Shown: positions 23,080 through 35,173 of the stretch, piece by piece
How positions within the stretch are numbered: position 1 is the first letter of the stretch
How the letters are laid out: the number at the start of each line of letters is the position of its first letter
Assembly: GCA_007922225.1 (NCBI GenBank)
Contig: ML679969.1
Coordinates: 21,697,628 to 21,761,627 of the forward strand
Direction of reading: 5' to 3'
Source: Emydura subglobosa
Lineage: Eukaryota; Chordata; Testudines; Chelidae
DNA: 64,000 nt
Made by a program: the position numbers and the translations under genes
The notes under the pieces: model-generated
Database searches by the model: none
Told to the model about the DNA's origin: nothing
The model's input: only the letters and a program-made list of their open reading frames with translations

Positions 23080-23520
23080 TACAAGCAGCATTACAGTGAT
23101 GTTTTACACTCCTAACATGTTCCTGAGCTGCTCGTTAATACCCTCAGTAAATGCTCCAACTGCCCCAATAATCACTGGTATTCTTTATGTTCCAGTTTTC
23201 CATAATCATTCATTCTACTTTGTGGCAGAGTTGTTCATACTTTGCCATCTTCTCTTCTTGTTTCTTTTTTTTTTATGCTTCTGTTTGCTGGTATGGCCAG
23301 ATAAATTACCTTGTTTGTCTTCTTTTCTACAACAGCTATATCCATGCTGTTTACCTCCACCTTTCAGTCTGTGACAACTGACAGATCCCATAAAATTTAA
23401 CCTCTTGATTTCTACAGCACTTTCAATTTGGTGGTCATAATGCCACATAATACCTTAGGACCATCTGTTCATATATTCTTCCCTAGCCAGGAGATGCTCA
23501 ACACATGCACCACCTCTTCT
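23080..23520 (-). mobile_element. Degraded C-terminal part of a non-LTR retrotransposon ORF
   Basis: Minus-strand translation in broken frames gives 'MDIAVVEKKTNKVIYLAIPA' near 23290-23350, then a K/E-rich 'EEKMAKYEQLCHKVE' stretch. This pattern (PDI-type acidic motif, V-D-KK, L-D-A-P-x, charged helix, KY..L) resembles the C-terminal endonuclease-like region of R2/R4-type LINEs. Several stops and indels are present. The family assignment is from memory of the pattern only. Confidence 0.45.
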
Positions 23521-25125
23521 CTTTTCAGAACGCATTCTGCAGTTTAGGGAGCAGTTCTGTTAGTCAATTTTGTTTCAAACATAATTAAACCTTAAGGACT
23601 GCTCCTGTACTCCTAATGAGTCTCTCTCTAGGTTAAGTGGTTAGGGATGGTACTGAATTAGAGCAAATATAGTATGCAAAATGGATGTTTCTTTCTAGAA
23701 AATAATAATTCATATAGAAGTTCTTACCATAATCAGATAGGATTGAGTCACACAGACTCCACAGGTTTGATTTTTCCTCCCCTGATCGATAATTAAACGA
23801 GGTACCCTCTAACACCATGAGGCTTTTTCCTTTTTAACACAGTGACACAGATATAAGAAAATTGGGAAATTAAAACTCTCAGAATCGTGGACAACTGGAG
23901 TTTCTTCTTTGGCCTATCAGGTAGAGCTGTTGCCTGCAGACAATAAGGGTCTAATTGTCAGTCTTGGGTATGGCAATATGTATACAGGACACACAAGTCG
24001 AAGCCAAATTTATCTTTGGATGCAACTCCATATCAAGCTCGGTGATTGAATGTAAGTTATCCTAAAAGTTTAAGTCACTGCATGTGTGTGCCTAGCAGTT
24101 GGAAGACCAGACACTTTGCTGACTATAGAACAGGGTCTCAATAAGCTGTAACTCGTAGAAGGGAAATAAATTGCTCTGCACAGAGTGAGAAGGCAAAGTA
24201 AGTTTAGTGCAGCTCATCCCAGTTCCACTACAGGGAGCCTATATATATACCTCACAAACATCATGGGGGATAATGCTGAATGTATAGTGAATGAACCGTA
24301 GTATGGGGACTCGCACAATTAGTTGCTTATGCTTTAATACATGCAGAAGCGAATCTTTATATTTTCTGTTATCCTACTTCTAATGCCTTATTTTATTTTT
24401 TGGATTCAGAGAACATCTGCTCAGTTTCATCTCCGGGTTGTTTTTGTTTGTCTTGATTTGTAAATGGCAGGAGAGTAAAATAGAAAATAGATATTAATAT
24501 ATCCACTAAAATTATAATCACGTATACATTCTGAAATTAATGTTAAAGAAAAAAATCTGTTTTAATTCTGGAGAAATTATTTGGTCTATAAATCCTTCAT
24601 TGGCATTTTCTGCACTGTTCTGTAAACAGATATGCAATGCATTTTATTTCCCTTTTTAAAACATTTTAAAACATTTAAAACATTTTAAAATTCCCTCTGT
24701 TACAACATCGACTCCAAAGTCAAGATTAAAGGTAGATTCATACTAAAAACCTGAATTTTAAAACCATCTCTCCGAAGTCCCAGACTTCTCAAAAAGCAAT
24801 CAATCTTCTTGAAATGTATTTTGTCCATCTGATCATATGGTAGAATTTTTCAATGAAGTTTGATAAAAATCAGAAAAGGAGTTTGAAAGTTATAGAGTTA
24901 TCTTTAGCTGATGTTCAATGTTTGAAGAAAATCCTATTAAAATTGCTCATTGTGTTTCCAAAATGACTTTGATTGTAAATGTAAGGTGTATTTTGTTCCA
25001 TCAGCCTTATTGAGGATAATTATATTTTAGGTTTTGTTGTTGTTGGGGTGGGAGTGACAGATTTTAAAATACTATAAAGATATGGTTTTACCTTTTTAAG
25101 GAGTGATTTTAAACCTATTCTCAAA
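23521..25125. other. Intergenic DNA, nothing recognised
   Basis: AT-rich, with an 'aaaacatttt' low-complexity array at 24655-24690. No gene, relic exon or promoter element seen. Confidence 0.45.
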
Positions 25126-25400
25126 CTGTTCAGCAGTGGTTCATTGTTAGAAAGCAGGGCACAAATCCAAATAGGTTGTGAGCTCTATACATAGATTTCA
25201 CCAGCACCCACCATTTATTAAATATAAACTCCTCAGGCACTGTAACAATCTAACCATGGAGTCCCCTTAGGTACTCTGATCTATCTTGCCACCCAGCTAA
25301 GCTTGCCTTTTCAATAGATGGTCCCTTACTAAAAATCACAACAATATTCAGGTTTCTCCCACTCCCAAAGGACCAGTCTCTTATCCCAGGTTACATGGTA
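25126..25400 (-). repeat. Interspersed repeat family 'A', fragment, inverted
   Basis: 'cactgtaacaatctaaccatggagtccccttaggtactctgatc' at 25238-25282 is the diverged reverse complement of the right part of the copy at 22890-22960. Boundaries are approximate. Confidence 0.5.
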
Positions 25401-26639
25401 GGGAGAATGGAAAGGGGGCAAGAGACATGAGGTAGGGTCATGAAGGTAATCACAGAAAAAGAATGCAGGGGACCATGACTGAAATGGTAGAGCAGTGAGT
25501 TAGGATAGATATGGGACTGGGTCATAGGAATAAGGAAGCATAGAGGGCAACTAGCAAAAAAGGTATTTTCTGTGTTTAAAAAAATGCAAACCCTTCACGT
25601 TTTCTAGATATATAATCTGAAATGTTTAATGTTTTCCCTTTGGATAAAATCTCCCTCTCCATTCATCCTCTACTATCTGTCAGGTATAAATCCCATGGCA
25701 ACATAAACTTCCTATCAATGTGCTAACATATTTAGGACAGCAGCCCTACTTAGATGGATTTCTAAAGATGTGTCAAAGAGCAGAACCTCACTCTTATGGC
25801 TTTTATATGCCAACCCTAAAAACTTTTCAGAGAAGAAAATTCCAAAATAAAAAATATGTTACAGCAAGAGTTAAGAAAGGTTGAAAGTGAATTTCAGTTG
25901 AATTCAGCTAACACTAACATCCACACACACACTTATTTTACAAATATTCTACAACAGCAATAGAAAAAAAATAGGAAGTCTGGAAATCTGTCATATAATC
26001 TTTTATCACCTAGTGTTATAACACCAGAAATAAATGGCAAAATTGCAAAACTACCTGGACAGGCCAAGATAACAACATAATGAAAGATTTTAAAATTCCA
26101 TTTCCTATTCTAGAAATCTATTTCTAATATAACTCATTACTAAATTAGTTACATTATTCATTACAAAAACATATAAACCAAAATACCACTGTAAAATACA
26201 GTTTAAATACAAATTTGCAAGTTCTATACTACACAACACCATCAATGCATTTCACAACTCCAGGTAGATCAGTCACTCAATTTCTACTAATTAAATAGTC
26301 TTCTGCTGTACTAACACATCGTTAGGAAATAACAGATAGAATTCTGATATGATTCAAAATACCGGAGACTATACAATTTTCAATATATTTTCTACAAATA
26401 TACTACACAATACATAAAGTCAACAGTATACATCGAGATATTTCCATTAGATAATAAAGTAATATGAGAAAGTTAAGGTTGGCTAGCTGACATAATTGGA
26501 GTGACAGTAGGGACTCCTAGGGCCCCAACTCCTGGATTCACGTGATTAGATAAGAGTCTCGGTGTCTCGCTCTCATAGATGCAAGGAAAACTCTAGAAAC
26601 ATGAACCGAGTGTAACTGACTTCTGCGACAGCAGCTAGA
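25401..26639. other. Intergenic DNA, nothing recognised
   Basis: AT-rich with no coding signal. Includes a short CA run at 25921-25930. Confidence 0.4.
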
Positions 26640-26990
26640 CAGAAAGAGGAGTTCATCCCAGCAGAAGGAGGGTCTCCCCAAGTGGGTTGCTCTACAGTGT
26701 GGGAGTGCAGTTATGGGACACCATATGGAGTAGGGCGAGGGCCTAGGACCTCGATTGCCTTAATTCGGTCCTGGCTGACAGTGGGGAAGTAGCTGGATGC
26801 ATTAATTTATCATTTACAATTCCCTGTTAAACCTGTGCTTGTAGCAAAGTTTGTATCTTTAATGACACCAGAATTCTTTGCTCAGAAATAAAAATCAGTT
26901 ATCCCTACTAGGATAGTCAGGAATATTTCCCAAAAAGAGTAGGCTAATCATTTCCTTATAACATGCATATTCAATGGACCATTAGAACTC
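26640..26990. repeat. 3' flank of exon D, paralogous to the 3' flank of exon A
   Basis: Counterpart of 2070-2450. It is alignable over its length, but with many mismatches and indels, unlike the nearly identical coding halves of the neighbouring exons. Confidence 0.7.
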
Positions 26991-27236
26991 TAAGTCTCCG
27001 ATACTTATCATATATGCCGTTGCCAAAGATATCTCATTTGCCAAATGTTTCCAACCAAAACACCAAATATATACATATCAATACTAAAATCATTTGCAAG
27101 AACCAACAGAGCAAGAAAGAGTAGCATTCTGAATAAGTTTGAAATATTTATTATGTTATCTTTAAATGAAGGGCGTATGTTAAATAAACAATAAAGAAAA
27201 ATAAGAAATAAAAAACTATAGAGAATAAGAACTTAC

Positions 27237-27246
27237 TCTTACCTGG
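27237..27246 (-). other. Splice donor of exon D
   Basis: The minus strand reads CCAG|GTAAGA after ...ESANQ, phase 0, matching exon A. Confidence 0.8.
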
Positions 27247-29672
27247 TTCGCTGATTCCATGTCCGTGTTCAGATGAACGTTATTAAGAAGATCCTGTTCT
27301 TTCTCTGAGTCCGCCCCAGCATTGACATGCTGAGGTGGAAGAGAGGGGATAATAGGTCTGAGGAATTTGAATTCGCTGTTTCCTGATCCAGTTGTTAAAC
27401 ACACTTCATAACGAAAACTCTGAGACAGAGTTCCGTTACCTGTTACATCTACCAAATTATTTTGGAAGTTGCTATCGCCATAACAATTGCCAGAAGCAGA
27501 CATATATTTTTCTGTATAACGTCTTCGTCTATAAATCTTGATAAATATAACTACTATTATTGAAATCAAAAAAACAAACGATACTAAACACAAGGAAAGT
27601 ATTAAGTACGTAGTTAACGTGCCATTCTCCTCCTCTTCCACAGCTGCCTCTGTAAAGTGCATGTATAACTCTGAAAACCCATCCACTAGAGCTATATTTA
27701 GAGTGGCGGATGAAGAAAGGGGTGATTCACCACTGTCTCTAACAACCACAATGAGTTTTTGCTTCATCGTATCTCGGTCTGTTATTAGCCTCGTGGTTCT
27801 TATTTCACCATTTTGGGAAGCCATAGTAAATAGACCTGGGTCTGTGGCCTTCAACAAGTGGTAGGAGAGCCAAGAATTCTGACCGGAATCCCCATCCACA
27901 GCCACCACCTTCGTCACAAGGTAACCCGCCTCCGCCGATCTGGGAACCAGGTCATTAGCGGGGGAGCTGCTGTTCTGCAGAGGGTATAAAATGAAGGGGG
28001 CGTTGTCATTTGCATCAATTATAACAACCCTGACAATGACTTCAGAGCTCAGTGGAGGGGACCCGCCATCTGCTGCTCTCACTGTAGCCTGGAACTCTTT
28101 TGTCTGTTCATAGTCCATGGATCGCAGAGCGTACACATTCCCATTTTCCGAGTTTATCGAGATATAGGAGAGCAGCGGGAGGTCACCTACCTCCGCAGGC
28201 AACAGCGAGTATGTCACTTTGGCATTTTGCTCTGTGTCCGAATCAAAAGCGTTGACTTTCCCTATCAATACTGCGGGGCCGTTGTTTTCTCGCACATACA
28301 TAGTGTATGATGCCTGACTGAACTCCGGGGAATTGTCATTAATGTCGGATAATTTCACGGTGATTCTCTCCTCAGTGGAGAAACTGGGAGATCCCGAATC
28401 CCGAGCACTGATGGTTATGTTATACTCCGATACTCTCTCTCTGTCAAGCGCATACTCAGTCACGAGAAAGTAGGAATTTTTGAAAGTTGTTTTTAGAGAA
28501 AACGGAAGATCATCTTCTATGGAGCAGACAGTTCTCCCGTGGTCCCCAGAGTCCCGGTCCCTGACAGTGAACAGCGCCACCACTGTCTCAGGCGAGGAGT
28601 CTTCAGGTATGGGGCTGATGAGGGATGTGACTTTAACTTCTGGGGCATTGTCATTCACATCCACCACTTCCACAAGCACTTTAGAGTGGGAAAACAGCCC
28701 CCCGCCATCTGTTGCCTGAACATCTAGCTCGTATGTTTCAATCGTTTCAAAATCCAGTTGGCCTGTGAGTCGAATTTCCCCTGACATAGGGTTTATATTA
28801 AATGTTTTACTATTTTCTTTGGATTTTTGGCTAAAAGAATAGGATATTTCCGCATTATTTCCCTCGTCTAAATCAGTAGCAGAAACAGTGGCCACCAGAT
28901 AATCTTTAGGGCTGTTTTCAAGAACTTGGTATTTGTAAGTGGTCTGAGAGAACACAGGGGGGTTGTCGTTGGCATCGAGGACAATGACACGGACTTGTGC
29001 TGTGCCGGACCTCGGAGGGGAGCCCCCATCCACTGCCGTAAGCGTTAGACTCACCTCTGGCTGCTTCTCGCGGTCCAGTGGTTTATCGAGCACCAGCTCT
29101 GCGAGTTTTCTGCCGTTGCTCCGAACCCGCGTATAAATATGGAAATAATTATTATTGCTAATGCTGTAGTTCTGGAGGCTGTTGTTTCCTGCATCTAAAT
29201 CCCGGGCATTTTCCAATGGAAACCGAGACCCAGGGTCCGATGTTTCCAGGATTTTTAAAATAAATTCCTTTTCTGAGAACACTGGAGAATGATCGTTTAT
29301 ATCATAAATTCTTATCTCAGCGGGATACGCTTGTAAGGGATTTTCCAGGATTATTTCAAATTGTACCGTGCAGGGGTCAGCTTGCCCGCACAGTTCCTCT
29401 CTGTCCAGTTTTTCTTTAATAAACAGGTCCCCGGTGTTGCTGTTGAGCTGGAAATGCTGGCTGATGCCGTCAGAAACCACACGGGCCCTGCGAGCAGACA
29501 GTCTCTTCGGGTCTAGCCCTATATCCTTTGCTATATTAGCTACGAAAGACCCGCTTTCCATTTCCTCAGGCACAGAATAGCGAACTGTCTCGCACGCGAT
29601 GGCCCACACGCAAAGAAACAGAGCGAGCGACGCGACTTGCCTTCTGATTGTTGTTCTCTCGGTAGCCGCCAT
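27243..29672 (-). CDS. PCDHB-like: Clustered protocadherin variable exon D (beta-like)
   Basis: Intact variable exon of 810 codons. I take the ATG at 29672 ([20 protein letters not shown]), because it aligns with the starts of exons A and B and the seven codons upstream begin with GTG. EC1 has CGQADPC (CX5C). Linkers are [27 protein letters not shown] and DINDNSPEF. The transmembrane helix lies at ~686-713, and the tail [17 protein letters not shown] is identical to that of exon A. The phase-0 donor CAG|GTAAGA ends the exon at 27243. From late EC4 to the last codon only about seven residues differ from exon A. EC1-EC4 are distinct, so predicted homophilic specificity differs while the cis-interaction and signalling parts are shared. 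Confidence 0.95.
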
Positions 29673-29922
29673 TCCTACTAGGAAAGAACACACACAAATC
29701 GATCCAGAAATAACGACACTAGTGGAGATTCATTGCAGAATTCTGGTTTCCGAAAGATTTACTTTAGTGTGTATATTTCCTTTCTATGGATCCAGTTAAT
29801 CCGACGCTTTATTTTGTTGCTTTTTCTCAGCAATACCGGACAAAGCACTCGTCTGTCTCTCTGCTCCTGCATTCATGAGGTATATAGTTATGGCTCCAGA
29901 GTCTCCTGTTGTAATCTTTCCC

Positions 29923-29950
29923 CTTCTTAGCCAACAGCGCCACCACGTGT
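29923..29950 (-). promoter_or_regulatory. Pcdh promoter CSE (CGCT box), exon D
   Basis: The minus strand reads CGTGGTGGCGCTGTTGGCTA, 251-278 bp upstream of the ATG at 29672. The core is intact and overlaps a CACGTG E-box-like hexamer, which is unique to this copy. Confidence 0.8.
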
Positions 29951-30464
29951 CTTCCTCGCCGTAAAACCAGTTGGAAAATTTGTTCTATGGTGTCTCCATT
30001 ACAGAATGGCTATTAAATTGTTTTATTTTAGATACCCTGAATTAATGAACTTTGTATAACACGTACATCTATTTACATAAACATACTAATATGGAAAACA
30101 AGAATAGATATGCTGAATATTTAATCTGCATGTTAGCCTTTTTTTTAAAAAATAGTGCCTAACCCTAAAACTCAGAGGTGCAAAGCAACCGAAATTCATC
30201 TTGGTATTAATGCGAGCTGAGGCTGCCCACAATAAAAACTCTGGTCATTGTTTTTTAGATTGTAAAATCTATAGGGCAGAAGTTATTTTGTGCTCCATAT
30301 AGCAAGCTGTCGGCATTAAACAAATAGTAAAATAAATAAAATAAATAAGTCTCTAAAGTATGTCTGGCACATTGCTTTCTGACCCAGTTTGTCCTCCCGA
30401 ATGTTGTTAGTGCTGCGGTATGCTGTTACTGTTTCCAGTGTCGCTGTTTTTGGAGCTCGGACGT
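29951..30464. other. Intergenic DNA, nothing recognised
   Basis: AT-rich with a short AAATA simple repeat at 30321-30350. No gene seen. Confidence 0.45.
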
Positions 30465-30670
30465 CAGCTAAAAATACTCTTCACTACCTTAAAAATATGG
30501 GTAACACCAAGCTGGGAGGACTTGCAAGCACTTTGACGGACAGGATTAGAATTCCCAATGACCCTGAAAAATTGGCGAATTGGCCTGAAATCAACAAGAT
30601 GACATTCAATAAAGACAAGTGCAAAGTACCTCACTCGGGAAAGAAAAATCAAATGCACCACTCAGGGTGA
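30465..30670 (+). mobile_element. CR1 LINE fragment, ORF2 part
   Basis: Plus-strand translation includes 'NTKLGGLAS' and 'MTFNKDKCKVPHSGKKNQMH', the characteristic segment near the end of CR1 ORF2 (N-K-x-K-C-x-V-x-H-x-G). It probably belongs to the same insertion as 31240-32030. Confidence 0.7.
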
Positions 30671-30689
30671 CTGTTTTGACAGGCGAGGA

Positions 30690-31200
30690 ACAAATTACGG
30701 AATAGTTATTTCCACCCCTGCACAATGTATCATCTACTAGATATTAAAAGTTGTCCTTATTTTTAGTAAAGAAGCAGCAGCTGGCAGACCTTGGAGCTGA
30801 AGCCACCACCGGCTGCTACTGCTAGCTGGGCCAGGGCTGGCAGTCAAGCACTAGGCAGGCTTGGAGCTGGGCAGGGGCTCATGGACAAGCATGGGGCCTG
30901 CCTCTCAAGAGAGAGTGTGAGGGGAGGCACAGGCTGAAGGCCTCATCCCCACCCCATGCAATCGCCCTGTAGCTTGCTCTTAATTCCTGCAATCCTGCCA
31001 TGGCCTCACCCATCATTGGTTACCAGGGGAAGGCCCTTAACAAAAGTAGGAGCATAAAATGCCCTGTTAACAAGGCAGCTTCTTGAGACATTATTAGCTA
31101 TACCAAGATGAGCCTTGTTCTGCACATTTTTCAAACTGGCTGGCATTGCATTTTTCTTCTGAAGAAAGTGAGTTGTTAAAGTTAAATCAAATCATATTTT
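30690..31200. other. GC-rich insertion within the CR1 copy, unknown
   Basis: A 500-bp segment, unusually rich in GC and CTGG/CAGG words at 30775-31000, separates two parts of a CR1 element. I found no terminal repeats. It could be a nested transposon, but I do not recognise it. Confidence 0.35.
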
Positions 31201-31239
31201 GTCCTTAAATATTAGCAGTTAAATAAAATAATATGCAAA

Positions 31240-32030
31240 ATGTGTTTGGTAGCTGTTGGCAATTCTCGATTAGGCTGCAGTTCTCGCCTTTGGACTGATG
31301 AGCCATCCCTGGCCCAACAGCAAAATGAGAAAAACTGGCTGGATGGTAATATTGCTGAAAAGGATTTGGGGGTTATAGTCCATCACAAACTGAATGTGAG
31401 TCACAATGTGATGCAGTTCTGAAAAAGGCTGATATCATTCTGGGGTGTATTAACAGGAGTGTTGTATGTAAGTTATGGAAGGTAACTGTCCTGCTCTACT
31501 TGGTACTGGTGAGACCTCAGCTGTAATACTGCATCCAGTTTTAGATCTCACACTTTAGGAAAGATGTTGACAAGTTGGAGACAGTCCATCGGCCAGCAAC
31601 AAAAATGAAAAAAAAAATTTAGAAAACCAGACCTATGAGGAAAGGTTAAAAAACTGGGCATGTTTAATTTTGAGAAAACAAGACTGAGGTGGAACCTCAT
31701 AACTGTTTTCAGATATATCAATGGCTCTTATAAAGAGGACTGTGATCAATTGTTCTTCATATCTGCTGCAGGTAGGACAAGAGGTAACAGACTCAACTTG
31801 TAGGGAGATTAAGTTTAGACAGTAGGAAAAGCTTTCTAACTGTAAGGGTAGTTATGCTCTGGAAGAGAATTCCAAGGAAGGTTAAAAACTGGAGGTTTTT
31901 AAGAAGAGGTTAGACAAAGAGCCATCAGAGATGGTCTAAATTTATTTGTTTCTGCCACAGCACAGGGTGTTGGACTTTGTGATTTCTCAAGGTCCCTTCC
32001 AGTCCTTCATTTCTTTGGATTCCATTATTC
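31240..32030 (+). mobile_element. CR1 LINE 3' part, plus orientation
   Basis: Contains 'gaaaaggatttgggggttatagtc' (EKDLGV), 'attctggggtgtattaacaggag' (ILGCINR), 'agacctcagctgtaatactg' and the downstream 'ggaggtttttaagaagaggttagac' and 'aaggtcccttccagtcct' 3' end typical of CR1. Frames are broken and the element is dead. Confidence 0.85.
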
Positions 32031-34254
32031 CAACTGACTTCAAATGAAATGTCACGAAAGGGGACTCTCAATTATTATTAACACTTTTCTGGGTGGTATC
32101 ACTTGCCATGATTTAATAAAAGATTTTCTGAGGTTATAGTAATCATTTTACTGTCCCCCACTTCCTAAATGTGTCACCGTTTGGTAACAGAAAGATCAGG
32201 AAAACGTTTTAATTAAAAGGAACTTTGTTTTTGGTGCTTAAAAATTTTCCCCGTCACACCTTTTATCGCATTACATTATTGTAAGAACATCTAATGCATT
32301 CAGTGGAAACAACATAATACTCTGCAAGCACTGTGGAAGCATTTTTCATTGTCCCCTTCCTTGCATGAATATCGCAGTGCTGCTGAGCAATGGCATCCAC
32401 ACGTGCTGTGAGTCCTCAACACAGCTCCACCAGGCCTTTTAAGGACCACGCAAGGAATGGTTGGGTGAAGTCAAGGTAGCAGGATCAGGTCAATGCACTA
32501 TGGTCGTTCTATGGATCCTGGTGCTCAGAGTTCCCCCCTACATTCCTACAGATAAACTGCACATATGTTGGTCATCTAGAGCCACAATTCGCTTTAAATA
32601 ATCAAATTCAGAGAATTATTAATATTTCACTATCCGGTTGGGAGTAGGTCTTCAGTAAGTTTCACATAGTGCATTCTGGGTCAGATAATATTCAAAAAGG
32701 GGCTGGAGGAAAAAGTGAACAGTAAATAAATTTGTAAATAATATGTAACTAAGCATAATCCTATCTACTTCTAAATACATAATACAAGTTTCATAAACTT
32801 GGGGGGGGGGATCAATAAGAGGATATTCAGCAAAGTTAATGTAACGTGGTAATGGTAAAAAGAACAACGTCATTAAAGAATATTAAGCGGGGACTGCTGC
32901 TTGTCAATGACAGCGAAAACTATCTGGTTAGAATAGGAATTAACCTGAGTAAGAATCTCAGTCCACAACTTTATAATGCCAACATACAGACAGAGAGCAA
33001 GTGCCATACTTTTTGTATCCATGGGGTTTTCATCTGTAAGGGTTTTCAGCCCTGCTTAGACTTCAGATATCCATCTTTGGACATCGCGTTTTTTTAAAAG
33101 CGTCAATTGGAGGTTCAAAGGAGAGCAGAAAATGTAGATGGCTTTGGAAAATTAGCCCCCTCTGGAAAGGTCCAGATTTAAGAGAAAATAAAAGAGAGGG
33201 CAGTAGTGGTAACTATGTATAATTCCCTAAACATATGATGTAGAAGCATCCGCATAATTAATCAGAGAACAGTGAGCGAGAAGTAGTGGTATTAACTTGA
33301 AGCAACGGAAATATAGATTTTATTGAGTTTAAGAAACCGAGAGCATGCAGTCACAATACACTCATGTTATTTCACTTCAAATCGCTGTATCTTATTCCTG
33401 ATATGTGTTTATTTCACATAGAGACGCTTAATCTCAGTGGCTAATGATGTAAACAAGGACAAAGTTTAACGAAGAGATGAACTCACACACAAGATATGAC
33501 TGCTGGAATTATATTCCATTGTTTTAATGCTAAAAGTGCTAGTGGGCAGGGACCATAATATCAGCCAGCGATATGGAGGGTAAATCTCCCTCCGGGTTTG
33601 GTGAACGATGTTGAAAGTGAATGATTGTGAGGGCCACAGGTAAGCCTGGAAGGGGTCATGCCTCTGGAGTGAATAACAACATGTTAGGGGTATCACGAAT
33701 ATCGAAGAATATATGTTAAATATCAGATTTGTTTTTAACCGAATGAATATGCAGAAATTTGAAAGAGTTTGCAAAGGTGGTTGTGAGCTCAACCGTCAAC
33801 GGAGAAGTTAAAGGCGAGGGTGACAGTCTACGAAGTCTTTAAACTTTAAACGGTCTTTAAAGTTAGGCACCTTCAGACTTCTAAAGAGGCATGGTCTAAT
33901 TTTCAAGTTACTGAGCTCCTGCAATTCTCATAGGAGAAAATAAAAGCCCAGGGTAAAAAACGGCTACTTATATTCGGGTGCCTGAATATATCTTTGCTTG
34001 CCTGTATTTAGGACCCCAGCTAGAAAACTGTGATCCAGACATATATGATACATTCTATAACTTGGGTAATTTAGGAACAGTGGGTCCATGGCTTCCACAA
34101 TGCCAGTGGATAAGATAAGCAATGGCATTCCAAGTCTTTCAAGGTGATAGCGATCCCATCCCTACCTTCCAGTCCTAAAGGAAATCAGCCAAGGTATTGC
34201 CTCAACTTTTCGCACGTGACAAGATTTACACCTATGTTGCATTATAATACTGGG
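32031..34254. other. Intergenic DNA with short old repeats
   Basis: Has a G homopolymer at 32801-32810. A stretch at 33850-33990 ('ttaggcaccttcagacttctaaag') resembles the 'TTTTCAAAAGTGCCTAAG'-style sauropsid repeat also seen at 34820-34905, 43205-43360 and 59570-59660. No gene seen. Confidence 0.45.
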
Positions 34255-34665
34255 ACTATCAACTTGGAAAAGAGACAACTAAGGGGGGAATATGACAATC
34301 ATGACTGGTGTGGAGAAAGTAAATAAGGAAGTGTTATTTACTCCTCATAACACATAAACTAGGGGTCACCAAATGAAATTAATAGGCAGCAGATTTAAAA
34401 CCAACGAAGTATTTCTTCACACAACCACAGTCAACCTGTGGAATTCCTTAACAGAGGATGTTGTGAAGGCCAAAAAAAGAACTAGATAAATTCATGGAGG
34501 ATAGGTAGCCATTTGCCAGAAGCTGGGAATGGGTGACAGGATGGATCATTTGATGATTATCTGTTCTGTTCATTCCCTCTGAAGCACCTAGCATTGGCCA
34601 CTGTCGGAAGACAGGATACTGGACTAGATGGACCATTGGTCTGACGCAGTATGTTCTTATTATAT
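34255..34665 (+). mobile_element. CR1 LINE 3' end, plus orientation
   Basis: Contains 'ttcttcacacaaccacagtcaacctgtggaa', 'ggccactgtcggaagacagg' and 'gatactggactagatggaccattggtctga', the classic turtle/archosaur CR1 3' region. This is one of the stronger hints at a non-avian sauropsid source. Confidence 0.85.
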
Positions 34666-34819
34666 ATTAATTACTGGAATTAAGTGACCTGGTGACTATA
34701 TTTCATGAACCTTATCAAGCAGAGTTTAAACTAGGATCATTTTATAGAGACTTCACTGGAGCTGAGTGAGTTACATATTCTTTATCCGACACAATAGTAC
34801 AATTTCACAACAAAAGATA

Positions 34820-34905
34820 AAATTTTCAAAAGTGCCTAAGTGATTAAGTACTAAATCCCATTTTCAAAAGTAATTTAGGGATTTTTGGTGCTTTCGAAAA
34901 TTTAA
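34820..34905. repeat. Short sauropsid interspersed repeat
   Basis: 'attttcaaaagtgcctaagtga' followed by 'ccattttcaaaagtaatttaggga' shows an internally repeated TTTTCAAAAG motif, also present in style at 43205-43360 and 59570-59660. The family name is not known to me. Confidence 0.45.
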
Positions 34906-35137
34906 CCAAAACTCACTAATCTAAAACTATATTTTCCCTACATACAAGGGCATCGCTATCATCATCATCAATAGATTTCTATGAGAAGAGGAATTCATAA
35001 TTAAAGGACAAAGCAAAGGCGTGAAAATTGAATATCAGAGATACATGTGTCTTAATAATTACTATATACAACCAAATTGTTTAAAATTCAGTAAACTCTT
35101 ACTAATAAGCTTCAAAGAAAGTTTGGAAAATTAAATA

Positions 35138-35173
35138 TTAATCAACACAAGCAGATGTTCTTTCCTGACTCAC
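35138..35173 (-). other. Tail of exon E: lost canonical donor, alternative GTGAGT, in-frame stop
   Basis: On the minus strand TCAGTGAGTCAGGAAAGAAC spans both candidate junctions. The CAG|GA position matches the CAG|GT donors of exons A-D but lacks GT. The upstream GTGAGT is a strong consensus donor in phase 0. A TAA follows 11 codons after that point. Confidence 0.6.

Noticed and set aside
23096..23381. Hydrophobic plus-strand frames at 23.1-23.4 kb
   Set aside because: Antisense of a retrotransposon relic with T-rich tracts. The apparent membrane segments come from the poly-T bias.
29673..29693. Extended start of exon D seven codons upstream of the ATG
   Set aside because: The upstream codon is GTG and not ATG. 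The ATG at 29672 aligns with the starts of exons A and B.
32801..32810. G-run as a quadruplex element
   Set aside because: A single ten-base G homopolymer without further G-tracts nearby is not enough to support a regulatory structure.
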